From NCBI RefSeq assembly GCF_009811795.1, contig NZ_BLJE01000001.1:1240001-1304000 (forward strand): a stretch of 64,000 bases of DNA, given 5' to 3'. This document shows, piece after piece, positions 9,253 through 17,728 of this stretch (position 1 is the stretch's first letter; each line of letters begins with the position of its first letter). The notes below the pieces were generated by a model. It saw only the letters and a list, made by a program, of their open reading frames with translations, was not told the origin of the DNA and ran no database searches. The translations under genes were made by a program, and so were the position numbers. This stretch comes from Litoreibacter roseus. GTDB lineage: Bacteria; Pseudomonadota; Alphaproteobacteria; Rhodobacterales; Rhodobacteraceae.

Positions 9253-10004
9253 CAACGTATCACCTTCACGGTATCTTCCTCGATGAAGAAAATATTCAAA
9301 TTTCCACGTTTTTCGACGCGGCCTTCCGCTTCGATGAAGATCGCCGTGTAATCCATCATCGTGTCACCAAGGGATTGACCGTCCGCGTTTGCAAGTAGAA
9401 AAAATTCCGATCCGTCGACCTTATCTGTTGCGACAAATACCGGGGGAACATCACCCGCGAGGCATAGATTGGCGCAGGCCTTATGGGCCAAGCCGCGCCC
9501 GGGACGCATCGCGCCGATCAGGCACTTGCCGTCACAAATCTCGCCGGTCAGACGCCAGCGGCCAAGATCGTCGGTTTCTATCTGGGGTATGGCACCGTCC
9601 GCGGGACGCAGACCGTTCATACCGTTCGCAAGTTGCAATCCGCTCAGGTCGCCCCGTTCCAATTTGGTGCCTGCAGCGCGCACATATTGGCCGTCGACTT
9701 TGGATGCCCGGTCGCGAACGCCGATCTTGCCGTTGCCCGACAGGATCAGCGGTGTGCCGGGCTCATAACGCTCGCTCTCGACCACATGCAGTACCGGGTA
9801 GGGATCCGTTTGCAGCACACCATGGGCGACTGCGCGGCCCATGAACGCGCCATCGCCGGGATCATCCTGCGTGGCAGATACAAGATAAGCGAACACACCT
9901 GCCAGCAGCAACAAGCCCAACGCGACACCCGCCAGGAACGGGCGCAGTAAATCGGGCGGGGCGGCCCATCCTATGAAAAACGGCTCGTCTTGGCTCTGGT
10001 TCAT
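9252..10004 (-). CDS. Membrane-anchored protein with CX3C-X15-CX3C motif, Rieske operon
   Basis: 250 residues. One membrane segment at about residues 21-43 anchors a large, mostly beta-like extracytoplasmic domain. A four-cysteine cluster is visible: C157-x3-C161-x15-C177-x3-C181, in the segments EICDGKC and KACANLC. Such a pattern suits two disulfides or a metal site; I know no family with it by sight. It overlaps the stop of the upstream Rieske/ferric-reductase gene (start at 10004 versus stop at 10001) and is followed by a coupled two-helix membrane protein. It is probably part of the same membrane redox complex. Function otherwise unknown. Confidence 0.72.
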   Translation of the reverse strand: MNQSQDEPFFIGWAAPPDLLRPFLAGVALGLLLLAGVFAYLVSATQDDPGDGAFMGRAVAHGVLQTDPYPVLHVVESERYEPGTPLILSGNGKIGVRDRASKVDGQYVRAAGTKLERGDLSGLQLANGMNGLRPADGAIPQIETDDLGRWRLTGEICDGKCLIGAMRPGRGLAHKACANLCLAGDVPPVFVATDKVDGSEFFLLANADGQSLGDTMMDYTAIFIEAEGRVEKRGNLNIFFIEEDTVKVIR

Positions 10005-11041
10005 TGCGACCCCTCCGACAGTCTAAGCGGATCGACATAAGTGCCTGGAAGATTGGCATTCCGGTTCAACTCGACCCGATCACCGTTCCAGCGCAGCGCG
10101 TAGGTGGGGATCGTTTCGGTAAACGGCTCGGGCGAACGCCCATCAGCCATACGATACTGGAACCCGTGCCACGGACAAGTGATGCAACCGTCGATGATGC
10201 GCCCTTCGCCCAACGGTCCGTTTTGATGCGCACAGGCGTTCGAGACTGCGGACAGCTTGCCATCATATCGAAAGATGGCGGCACGCTCATTACCGCGTAA
10301 TTGTATGATGCGTGCGCGATTTTCCGGAATTTCCGACGGCGGGCCAAGATCGATCCATTCGCTGTCAGCGGATCGCAATCGATCCTGTCGCCAAGCCGCA
10401 ACGTGAAGGATTGCAACCAGCAGAGCGCCACTTGCAAACAGAATGGCGAAGGTCGGGTTCTTGGTGTCCTGCAAGTACCCAAGCGCCACATGCAGCACCA
10501 AGGCAATGTAGGCGGGATAGATCAGCAAATGAAGGCGCTTCCATACGGGCGCCGTCAGGAACGATAGCCAGAAATCGTGGCTGGTTGCGGCGAGAACGGC
10601 AAGAACGAAAAGCGCGAAAATACCGAAAGGTTCAATGGGAAAGCCCAAGATTTGCCCGAAGCTTGTGTTGGACGCGATCATCGCCTCGTAGCGTGCCATT
10701 GGCGTGAAATTGTAGTACCAGCCGTAGACATATGTCGCGTGGGTAAAGGCAACAATTGTCGTCAAAACACCGAAATGGCGCCTGTTGTACAGGAGCGGCA
10801 GGAACCGGCGATCAAGCCGCGCCAGCGGACCGATGCACAGGATCACTGTCAGCATCAGGAATGCGCAGGATCCAAACGCCCGCATTCGCACAATCTGACC
10901 GTCCGTCGGTCGCGTGAAGTCCGCCTGTGGGGCGCCGAGCCTGAGAAAAACGATGATGTATATAACAACGAATGCAATCAGAACAGCATCATACAGCCAT
11001 TTGTTCATGTTCCATTGAACGGGGACATATTTGACGCTCAT
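10001..11041 (-). CDS. Ferric-reductase-like membrane domain fused to a Rieske [2Fe-2S] domain
   Basis: 346 residues from the ATG at 11041, which overlaps the upstream stop (ATGA). The N-terminal half has about six membrane helices of the ferric-reductase/NOX/MsrQ type with two histidine pairs spaced 12-13 residues (RRHFG...FTHATY and KRLHLL...LVLHVALG), fitting bis-heme b coordination. The C-terminal third is a Rieske domain with CAHQNGPLGEG and CPWHGFQY, the C-x-H...C-x2-H ligands of a [2Fe-2S] cluster. This joins a transmembrane heme wire to an iron-sulfur electron entry or exit on one polypeptide. Electron donor and acceptor are unknown. Its operon partners are three unrecognised membrane proteins. 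Confidence 0.85.
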   Translation of the reverse strand: MSVKYVPVQWNMNKWLYDAVLIAFVVIYIIVFLRLGAPQADFTRPTDGQIVRMRAFGSCAFLMLTVILCIGPLARLDRRFLPLLYNRRHFGVLTTIVAFTHATYVYGWYYNFTPMARYEAMIASNTSFGQILGFPIEPFGIFALFVLAVLAATSHDFWLSFLTAPVWKRLHLLIYPAYIALVLHVALGYLQDTKNPTFAILFASGALLVAILHVAAWRQDRLRSADSEWIDLGPPSEIPENRARIIQLRGNERAAIFRYDGKLSAVSNACAHQNGPLGEGRIIDGCITCPWHGFQYRMADGRSPEPFTETIPTYALRWNGDRVELNRNANLPGTYVDPLRLSEGSQ

Positions 11042-11445
11042 AAGCCGTCCTCCAACTGAACGGCCGGACGCTCGAACGGGCCATCTTGCCGAATAACCAG
11101 AGCAGCAAAAATCAAAAACGGCAGCAGAACGGCCAGCGTGAGAGTCAGGCGGGGCTGCCATGTCAGCGGCGGTCTGTGACGCGCGGGCTCATCTGCGCGG
11201 CCCGTTTCCAGCACGATCCATCGCCACAACACCAGCGGCCAGATCAACAGGACACCGGGGATCAACATTGGTCGAAACACCCATGTGTTCTGCGCGTTCT
11301 CGTCAATCCGCCCAAGCCCCACAACGAGAAAAGGCAATGCAACCAACGCACCCACGGCGAGATAGATCTGTCCTGTGAGCAGTATCATTGCCGCCATGCT
11401 ATTGTCCCTCATTCGTGCGTCCGTTGAGTCAGCAGCATTCTCCAT
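11038..11445 (-). CDS. Hypothetical integral membrane protein, first gene of Rieske operon
   Basis: Up to 135 residues with three probable membrane helices (ILLTGQIYLAVGALVALPFLV, a central MLIPGVLLIWPLVLW and a C-terminal LTLTLAVLLPFLIFAALVI). The real start may be one of the internal methionines near residue 17-20, since the first 16 residues are polar and there is no clear ribosome site. It overlaps the next gene by ATGA and so heads the four-gene operon. I do not recognise the family. Presumably a subunit of the heme/Rieske membrane complex. Confidence 0.65.
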   Translation of the reverse strand: MENAADSTDARMRDNSMAAMILLTGQIYLAVGALVALPFLVVGLGRIDENAQNTWVFRPMLIPGVLLIWPLVLWRWIVLETGRADEPARHRPPLTWQPRLTLTLAVLLPFLIFAALVIRQDGPFERPAVQLEDGL

Positions 11446-11506
11446 GACCTGGCGTCAAAGCAAGTCTCGATCACTTGTTATGGGGTATAAGAGCGCAAAT
11501 GCGCGC

Positions 11507-12718
11507 TCATTCGGGCGCGTCTTCATGGAATTTGAGGCCAAGCAGCGCCGCTATCACGATCAAACCCGAGAGAACGGCGACCGCTGCAGTCCATCCAAAC
11601 GCGACAAAGATCTGACCCAATATCAAAGCACCGGCAATCCCGCCGATGTAGTAGCTGGCCAAATAGAGCCCGTTCGCCGCTGCGTGATCGTGCTGCGCGC
11701 TGCGTCCGACGAACGCCGTCGCGACGGATTGGCCAAAGAAAAGCGCCGCACCGACCAAAGTGAGCCCTAATAGCATCAATGCCAGACTGGATGTGGCCAA
11801 TAACATCAACCCGACCAATGTCACCGCCATCGTTGCCAGAAAGGTCGGGCGCGCACCATGGCGTCTTGTAACGGCTGACGCCACAGGGGTTGTCAGGATA
11901 GCTGGAACAAAGACCAGATAGACCAAGCCTATATACATTTGCGGCAGCGCGAAGGGCGGTTCCGCAATGACGAAGTTGACGTAGCTGAAGACCCCCACAA
12001 AGACGAAAAGCATGATGAAACCGATCCCGAATGCGGCACGGAGGCGAGGGTTGCCCAGATGGGTGCGCCACGCAGCAAAGACGGACGAAGCCGCAGGTGT
12101 GCTGGAGGACAGCGGCGGGCCATCCTTGAAATACAAAAAAGCGATCAGCGCACCTGCGAGATTCAGCACCGAGAAGGCGTAAAAGCTCTCTGCCAATCCG
12201 AAATTGTCCGCCAGTCCTGAGGCCAAGAGCCGTCCAAAGAGGTTCGAGGCGACGTTGCCCGTGATATAGGCGGCCATGGCCCCGCCGATGGCGGTCAATG
12301 TGCAGCGCTCGGACAAGTGGGTCAGAGTCAAGGTAAAGGCCGTGGACATAAAGACCCCTTGGAGAACCCGCAGGATCGTGAAGGTGGTCAGGTCCTGCGT
12401 GACGCCGAGCAGGGCTGTGGGGATGGACAACAGCGCGAGGCTGATCCAGATGCCCGCCGCCCGCTTGATCCGGTTCGCAAATGCGGCGACCAACAGGCTG
12501 GCTGCGGCCATGCCGATGGTGCTGGCGTTGACCGCAAAGCCCATCACTGACGCGCTAACGCTATAGACCTCCGTCAAGGTCGGCAGCAATGCCTGACTGC
12601 CGAACAGGTCAACCAAGGTCAGAAATGCAATGATCGCGATGAGGGCGCTGCGCCTGAGAACTGCGGTTTTGCTTTTCCTCCGGCAGACCTGCAAGCTCCG
12701 GCCCCATACCGTTGGCAT
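11507..12718 (-). CDS. MFS transporter
   Basis: About 403 residues with 12 predicted membrane helices. Features of the major facilitator superfamily are visible: the helix 2-3 loop with AFANRIKRAAG, ILRVLQGVF in helix 4 and a long central loop. The general look is that of the YnfM/Bcr-like drug:H+ antiporter branch. The first in-frame ATG is at 12718; a TTG lies at 12730, and an arginine/lysine-rich stretch follows before helix 1, so the start could be further inside. It stands alone between the Rieske operon and the patatin gene. Substrate unknown. Confidence 0.8.
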   Translation of the reverse strand: MPTVWGRSLQVCRRKSKTAVLRRSALIAIIAFLTLVDLFGSQALLPTLTEVYSVSASVMGFAVNASTIGMAAASLLVAAFANRIKRAAGIWISLALLSIPTALLGVTQDLTTFTILRVLQGVFMSTAFTLTLTHLSERCTLTAIGGAMAAYITGNVASNLFGRLLASGLADNFGLAESFYAFSVLNLAGALIAFLYFKDGPPLSSSTPAASSVFAAWRTHLGNPRLRAAFGIGFIMLFVFVGVFSYVNFVIAEPPFALPQMYIGLVYLVFVPAILTTPVASAVTRRHGARPTFLATMAVTLVGLMLLATSSLALMLLGLTLVGAALFFGQSVATAFVGRSAQHDHAAANGLYLASYYIGGIAGALILGQIFVAFGWTAAVAVLSGLIVIAALLGLKFHEDAPE

Positions 12719-12798
12719 TGAGCGGATCAAGCATATCGATTTGAGTGTCGCTGGCCGTCATCTTGCCGATCCCGGATGCCTGACTGATTTAGGTAAGC

Positions 12799-13896
12799 TT
12801 AGTCGTTCAACATGCTGTTTATGGGGGGGGTTCCGGCCATGTGCTGGACGCCTACATCTCGGAACATATCCTGTAGATCTATCGTTGATCGATTTTCGAT
12901 GTCATCGAAATGCGTCTTGAGCCATCGGTCCGCAGCGTTCCGGCCGATATCGCGGAGATGGACCAGAAACTCCCACTCGGAGTTCAGCTTGGAAGACGCG
13001 CCGAGGTCGCTCATCTCGTTTCCTCCTTCGATCATATGAACGTACATTTTTCGAAAGTCATCGGTTGAAACTTTGCCCTGACATAAGAGGCGATCAATCA
13101 GGTCAATGGACCGCAACTCCTTGAGCAAGGAGCTGTTGAAGGTGATCTCGTTGACACGGTTTAGAATATCCTGGGCCGAGCGCGGCGTGCCCTTCCGTTC
13201 CATCGGGTTGATCTGCACGATCAGGATATCACTTGCGGGGCTGTGGTCGATGAACGGATAGAGCACCGGATTGCCCATATAGCCGCCATCCCAATAAGGC
13301 GTTCCGTCGATTTCAACTGCCTTAAACATAAAAGGCAGGCAGGCGGATGCCATAATAACGTCGATCGTAATTTCGTTGCGGCGAAACACGCGCACGGTCC
13401 CGGTTTCCACATTTGTGGCCGACAGAAAAATCTCCATATCGGTTTCGCCAGCAACCTTGTCGAAGTCTATGAAGTCGCACAGCAAATCGCGAAGGGGATT
13501 AAATCCGAAAGGGTTGATGTCATAAGGCGACGTCAGGCGGTTCATGATGTCCATCATCATGTAGCCAGGCGAGAAATCGAGTGACCAATTCCCCATCACC
13601 TTGTCTAATGGTGTCCGGCGGATCGGGCTCATGCGACCTGCGACGGAAACCTGATGCCAGAACTCGGCCAACGCTTCGCGCGCGCCAGCGGCACCATTGT
13701 CATACATGCCTTGCGCCGCGACGACGGCGTTCATCGCGCCGGCGCTTGTTCCGGAAATGGCTTCGACCCACAGAGGATCTTCCTCGAACATCCGGTCGAG
13801 AACGCCCCATGTGAACGCGCCGTGTGCGCCGCCGCCTTGCAACGCAAGATTTATGGATTTGGTATGGTGCGCCTGTCGGCCTGTGCCCTTGGCCAT
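12799..13896 (-). CDS. Patatin-like phospholipase (RssA/ExoU type)
   Basis: 365 residues. The oxyanion hole LQGGGAHGAFTWG opens the domain, the nucleophile is Ser51 in the elbow SGTSAG, and the dyad aspartate is Asp203 in YWDGGYMGNP. This is the complete Ser-Asp catalytic dyad of bacterial patatin-like esterases, which hydrolyse acyl esters of phospholipids or other lipids. No signal peptide is visible, so it is cytoplasmic or membrane-associated. It is monocistronic, with 223 bp of DNA upstream before the histidine kinase gene in which I see no gene. Confidence 0.88.
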   Translation of the reverse strand: MAKGTGRQAHHTKSINLALQGGGAHGAFTWGVLDRMFEEDPLWVEAISGTSAGAMNAVVAAQGMYDNGAAGAREALAEFWHQVSVAGRMSPIRRTPLDKVMGNWSLDFSPGYMMMDIMNRLTSPYDINPFGFNPLRDLLCDFIDFDKVAGETDMEIFLSATNVETGTVRVFRRNEITIDVIMASACLPFMFKAVEIDGTPYWDGGYMGNPVLYPFIDHSPASDILIVQINPMERKGTPRSAQDILNRVNEITFNSSLLKELRSIDLIDRLLCQGKVSTDDFRKMYVHMIEGGNEMSDLGASSKLNSEWEFLVHLRDIGRNAADRWLKTHFDDIENRSTIDLQDMFRDVGVQHMAGTPPINSMLND

Positions 13897-14120
13897 CTAG
13901 AATGAATTTCCGGTGAACGTCGCGGGTTGTCTGGAATACATTATCTGCCCTCTTGTCATTTAAGGGGGCGGATATCGCCACGCTGTCACCAGCCCCGGCC
14001 CACTACTGGCAGATCGTCGACCGGCACCCAAATCAACTTTTCAGAACAAGCCCAATTACAGCAAATTCTCGCGTCGCCGTGTTCGGCGGGGGGTATGTGC
14101 CTGTTTTTTGGGCGAATGGC

Positions 14121-15491
14121 CTATTCCGGGATTTGCGCTTGCCGGAGCGGGGCGGATCGATGCGGCAAAGACACAAGGACTGTAAGTCCGCCTAGCTGGT
14201 CCGAGGCGTCGAGCGACAACGAGGCGCCGTAGGCCGCCAAAAGGTCAGTTGCAATCGCCAAGCCAAGTCCGGTTCCCGGTTCCGACGTATCAAGGCGTCC
14301 GCCGGATCTCAGCGCGGTGCGGCGGTCTTCCTGAGGAATACCCGGACCGTCATCATCCACGCGAATGAACGTGCCGCCTTCCGCTGACCATGCGTCCACT
14401 GTTACGGTCGTCGCGCACCATTTCAAGGCGTTGTCGATGACATTTCCCAGAACCTCTTCAATGTCTTGCGCGTCAATCCTCGCCTGTAGACCGTCCGCAA
14501 CGTTGATCCGAATTTCCTTGTCGCGTTTGGCGGCCATCGACCGAAAAAGTTTACCCATCCGCTCAATCGTGCGTGTCATATCCGTTGCCGCTGTCGGTGC
14601 CGACGCGGCGTTGGATGCACGGATCCGCGCGAGCGACCGGCCCAGTTGGGCATCAATCCGATCAAGCGCGTCCATGGCAGACCCGACATCCATGTCTGCA
14701 GCCGCTAAGGAAGACAGTTCGTTCCGGGCGATGGCGGAAGGGGTCTTGAGCGCATGTGCCAGATCAGCAGCTTGCCTGCGTGATCGTTCGATAATGTCGC
14801 GGTTTCGCGTCATGAGTGCGTTTATGTCTTCGACCAAAGGCGCCACTTCTTCGGGGTATTCCTGCGGGTCCAGTGCCTTGCCGCTGTCCCACCGATGGGC
14901 CACATCATAGCGTAAGGCACTGAGTGGCCGCAGGATCATCGACATCTGAAGAAGCGCACCGATGAACCCGAGAACACCTACAAAGCCGAAAGCGATGAGA
15001 ACGTTTTGTCTGATCTTCGCACGCTCGATGAGCAGATCAGTCATCGATTCCGCGACAATCACGGTCCAGACACTGTCATCTTCGAATATGATCTTCTGTG
15101 TGACCGCCCTGATTCTTTCGTTTTCGGGCCCAAGTCCCGTTCGCAATGCTGGCTCGCTGGGGGCGTCAGCCGTGTGGTCCTTCAGCAAGCTGTCAAAGAG
15201 CGATCGCGAGGTCAGTAGGACGCCATCATCTGATTCCGCCTGCCAATACCGCCCGGAATAAGGCCGCTCATATGCGGGATCTGTCAGGTAGGCGCCCAGC
15301 AACTCAGGATCCCCACCCGTGTTGTTCAAGGCCACCACGATCTGCAACTGCCGTTCAAGCAGCAATTCGTCGAAGCGGTTCAGCGTGACTGTGTTGATAA
15401 AACTTGAAAGTGTGACGATGGCCGTCACGATAGCGGCGCTCAGCCAAAGGCCGCCACCGATCATCGCACGCCGCCGAAGCGATGTTTTCAC
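14121..15491 (-). CDS. Membrane sensor histidine kinase (PhoQ/QseC-type)
   Basis: 456 residues from a GTG start that overlaps the response regulator stop (GTGA). Two membrane helices (about 12-34 and 164-187) enclose a periplasmic sensor of roughly 130 residues, followed by a HAMP-like linker, an H-box with His246 in ADLAHALKTP, N-box NVIDNALKW, G1 DDDGPGIP and G2 GTGLGLA. The HALKTP variant is typical of PhoQ-like kinases. It forms an operon with the OmpR-type regulator and with the PepSY-domain protein upstream. In related systems this trio responds to divalent cations or cell envelope stress; here the signal is inferred only. Confidence 0.88.
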   Translation of the reverse strand: MKTSLRRRAMIGGGLWLSAAIVTAIVTLSSFINTVTLNRFDELLLERQLQIVVALNNTGGDPELLGAYLTDPAYERPYSGRYWQAESDDGVLLTSRSLFDSLLKDHTADAPSEPALRTGLGPENERIRAVTQKIIFEDDSVWTVIVAESMTDLLIERAKIRQNVLIAFGFVGVLGFIGALLQMSMILRPLSALRYDVAHRWDSGKALDPQEYPEEVAPLVEDINALMTRNRDIIERSRRQAADLAHALKTPSAIARNELSSLAAADMDVGSAMDALDRIDAQLGRSLARIRASNAASAPTAATDMTRTIERMGKLFRSMAAKRDKEIRINVADGLQARIDAQDIEEVLGNVIDNALKWCATTVTVDAWSAEGGTFIRVDDDGPGIPQEDRRTALRSGGRLDTSEPGTGLGLAIATDLLAAYGASLSLDASDQLGGLTVLVSLPHRSAPLRQAQIPE

Positions 15492-16147
15492 GCGGTGTCG
15501 ATCATATATCCGCGTCCGCGTACGGTCTGAATGAAGTCCGGCCGTAACTTCTTGCGCAGGCGGGTGATGAACACAGCGATGGTGTTGGAGTCCCTGTCAC
15601 CGTCATACTGATAGATATGCTCTGACAATTCGGTGCGCGACACAAGCCGTCCGGAATTGTGAAAGAGGTAGGAAAGCACAGCAATTTCTTGCGATGTAAG
15701 ATCCACATGATCGCCGTCCAGCGTAACCCGGGCATTTCGTGTGTCGAAGGTAATGCCGTCTTTCTCAAAAACCGGGCTTGCGTGGCCGGATTTCCGGCGC
15801 AGCATTGCACGCACACGGGCGGAAAGCTCAGGCATATGGAAGGGTTTGGTGATGTAGTCATCCGCGCCGGCATCAAGGCCATCGACCCGCTCGGACCATC
15901 CATCCCGGGCCGTCAGAAGCAGGACGGGGGTTTCAACCTTGTCCGCACGCCATTCCTTGAGAACAGACAGACCGTCCCGCGTGGGCAGGCCGATGTCTAG
16001 AATGATAAGATCGTAAGGTTCAGTACTGCCGCGAAAGGCTGCCTCTTCTCCGTCGTGGACAACATCAACGACGCGACCCTCAGCAGCCAGGTTACGGGCG
16101 ATCTGATTGCTCAGGACAACTTCATCTTCGGCAAGGAGTAATCTCAT
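15488..16147 (-). CDS. OmpR/PhoP-family response regulator
   Basis: 219 residues: an N-terminal receiver (acidic pair in LLLAEDEV, phosphoacceptor Asp51 in LILDIGLP, lysine in YITKPF) and a C-terminal winged helix (EIAVLSYLFHNSGRLVSRTEL ... NTIAVFITRLRKKL, ending RGRGYMID). It follows the PepSY gene after about 50 bp and overlaps the sensor kinase gene, giving the order PepSY-regulator-kinase. Such three-gene units are often autoregulated; I could not recognise an operator. Confidence 0.92.
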   Translation of the reverse strand: MRLLLAEDEVVLSNQIARNLAAEGRVVDVVHDGEEAAFRGSTEPYDLIILDIGLPTRDGLSVLKEWRADKVETPVLLLTARDGWSERVDGLDAGADDYITKPFHMPELSARVRAMLRRKSGHASPVFEKDGITFDTRNARVTLDGDHVDLTSQEIAVLSYLFHNSGRLVSRTELSEHIYQYDGDRDSNTIAVFITRLRKKLRPDFIQTVRGRGYMIDTA

Positions 16148-16198
16148 GGAGAAATGAGCTATTCATGAAATCAGGCTCATTTTGGACCCTTTCAAGGC

Positions 16199-16813
16199 CT
16201 ATTTATTCTTTCCGCCTCCGTTGCCACCACCGTTACCGCCGCCATTGCCGCCGCCGTTGCCACCACCGTTACCGCCGCCATTGCCGCCGCCGTTACCGCC
16301 GCCATTGCCGCCGCCGTTACCGCCGCCATTGCCGCCGCCGTTACCGCCGCCATTGCCGCCGCCGTTACCGCCGCCATTGCCGCCGCCATTGCCGCCGCCG
16401 TTGCCACCACCGTTACCGCCGCCAGTTTCGCGATTTCTACTTTTTTTTCCTGATGTTGACACCGTCTTGACCTTGCCGTCCTTAGCGGCCCGATCAATCT
16501 GTTTTGATACGCTGGATCTGCTGGAAACGAGACGTCCGGATCTCGCATCTATGACGACGGCGTCCACTTTGCCATGCGGTTTTGCAACCAGAACCCGGTA
16601 ATAGAGGCCATCGGCGTCGAACGCCCGGACATCCACAGGATTTGCCTTAAGGTTTTTTCGAACGCCATCGAGAACCCGCTTCACGCTGATCGTTCGGCCC
16701 GTCTGCACAAGCTGGCGAAGCTCATCCCGTTCCACCTCACGCACGTCTCCAGCATGGCTGAAATTGGATGTGGCTAACAGAACGAGACTGGCAATGATGG
16801 TAAACCGTTTCAT
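16199..16813 (-). CDS. Exported PepSY-like protein with a (GGGN)n C-terminal tail
   Basis: 204 residues from the ATG at 16813, supported by AGGCAG just upstream. A signal peptide (MKRFTIIASLVLLATSNFSHA) precedes a PepSY-like region of about 100 residues (VRKNLKANPVDVRAFDADG, VDAVVIDARSGRLV). The last third is pure low complexity: 17 copies of Gly-Gly-Gly-Asn, then GGGKNK. PepSY proteins next to two-component systems are thought to modulate the sensor or to be regulated by it. The glycine-asparagine tail is flexible and uncharged; its role is unknown. It is the first gene of the operon with the response regulator and kinase. Confidence 0.78.
   Translation of the reverse strand: MKRFTIIASLVLLATSNFSHAGDVREVERDELRQLVQTGRTISVKRVLDGVRKNLKANPVDVRAFDADGLYYRVLVAKPHGKVDAVVIDARSGRLVSSRSSVSKQIDRAAKDGKVKTVSTSGKKSRNRETGGGNGGGNGGGNGGGNGGGNGGGNGGGNGGGNGGGNGGGNGGGNGGGNGGGNGGGNGGGNGGGNGGGNGGGKNK
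16211..16423 (-). repeat. 12-bp coding tandem repeat array (GGGN units)
   Basis: About 17.7 in-frame copies of a 12-base unit encoding Gly-Gly-Gly-Asn. Synonymous variants (on the plus strand CCGCCGCCGTTA, CCGCCGCCATTG, CCACCACCGTTA) alternate so that a 24-base higher-order period is visible in the middle. Such arrays usually change copy number by slippage; as the unit is a multiple of three the reading frame is kept. Confidence 0.95.
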
Positions 16814-16917
16814 ACCGCTGCCTAGCAAAAGCCGGATGAACCCAAGATGAACGGGTCATTTCACTGCAGTTCAACACAGATGTGTTTGTCTGATGAGGCG
16901 AGGAATCGGTCGCAGGG

Positions 16918-16934
16918 CTGACGTCGAACGTCAG
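16918..16934. promoter_or_regulatory. Perfect dyad CTGACGT-CGA-ACGTCAG
   Basis: A 17-bp element with perfect 7-base arms around CGA. It lies about 50 bp ahead of the strong ribosome site of the gene at 16985 and 105 bp ahead of the divergent PepSY operon. It is a good candidate operator for the neighbouring OmpR-type or another dimeric regulator, but that assignment is inference. Confidence 0.4.
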
Positions 16935-16984
16935 GAACAGATCGCACCCTCAAGCACGTAGAGTTTAGGGAGAGGGAGGTGAAG

Positions 16985-17665
16985 ATGGGATACGCTGTAG
17001 AACGCTTGCTGAAAGCGCACGTCCTGTCCGCCGCTCTGTTTGTCGCAATGACCACAGGTGGCGCACTCGTGATGGCACAGATCGGGTATGCGGACGAGCT
17101 TCAACCACAAGACAGCGCGGTTCTCGGTGGGCGAAAATCTGTCAAGGTCGCGCTCCGCGTTCAGCCGGGCTTTGAGGCACGACCCGCAGCATCGCTTTTC
17201 GCCAAGGGCGTTGATCGGAGGCTGCATCATCTGACGGCTGCGCGTCCGGCGCATAAAAGCCTGAAGGTTGCGCGATCAATACAAGCATCGCCACCCAAGA
17301 TTGAGGCGCGCCGCAGCATCCAGGCCATCGATCTTGACCGTGCGCGTGTGTTCACGTCGCAGACCCAAACATCGGCGCGACTGGCAGATCTTGAAGGCAC
17401 CTTGGCCGCGATGGATGCTGGGTCCGATACCGCCACGCTTACATCCGAGATTGCATCCGAGCGCATACGTCTTGCCGCGTTCAAATCGGAACTTTTGGAA
17501 CTGCAAATCGAGCGTGACTTGGTCGCTGCGGTGCCGAATGCCATCGGCGAGATCGGTGATTTGAAGATACAGGGAGCGGCTCAGAACAAAACTCATCCGC
17601 CGTCTTTAAAATCGAAGGGCGGCGCCAAGGTGATCAACATGATCGAACAACATTCGGTCAACTAG
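16985..17665 (+). CDS. Exported/anchored hypothetical protein with coiled-coil region
   Basis: 226 residues from the ATG at 16985; GGAGG lies 5 nt upstream within a purine-rich stretch, a very strong ribosome site (a GTG at 16979 is the alternative). An N-terminal hydrophobic segment (VLSAALFVAMTTGGALVMA) is a signal or membrane anchor. The middle is basic and the part from about residue 125 to 180 (ARLADLEGTLAAMDAG ... AAFKSELLELQIERDL) looks like a helical coiled coil. I do not recognise the family. It may be a periplasmic lysine/arginine-rich structural or regulatory protein; a 57-residue membrane peptide follows. Confidence 0.65.
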   Translation: MGYAVERLLKAHVLSAALFVAMTTGGALVMAQIGYADELQPQDSAVLGGRKSVKVALRVQPGFEARPAASLFAKGVDRRLHHLTAARPAHKSLKVARSIQASPPKIEARRSIQAIDLDRARVFTSQTQTSARLADLEGTLAAMDAGSDTATLTSEIASERIRLAAFKSELLELQIERDLVAAVPNAIGEIGDLKIQGAAQNKTHPPSLKSKGGAKVINMIEQHSVN

Positions 17666-17728
17666 AAGATTAAGAACGCGCACGGGCCTCCCGGCCTGAC
17701 GCATATAACGACTGGGGAAGGTCTAACT

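Noticed and set aside
13953-14195. 80-codon plus-strand frame between patatin and kinase genes
   Set aside because: Starts with TTG without a ribosome site and runs into the end of the kinase gene; no recognisable features.
16211-16423. Possible CRISPR array
   Set aside because: Short 12-bp units without spacers inside a coding frame; a microsatellite-like coding repeat.
16182-16601. Proline-rich frame (PPPLPP repeats) on the plus strand
   Set aside because: It is the reverse strand of the GGGN repeat and has no start or signal of its own.
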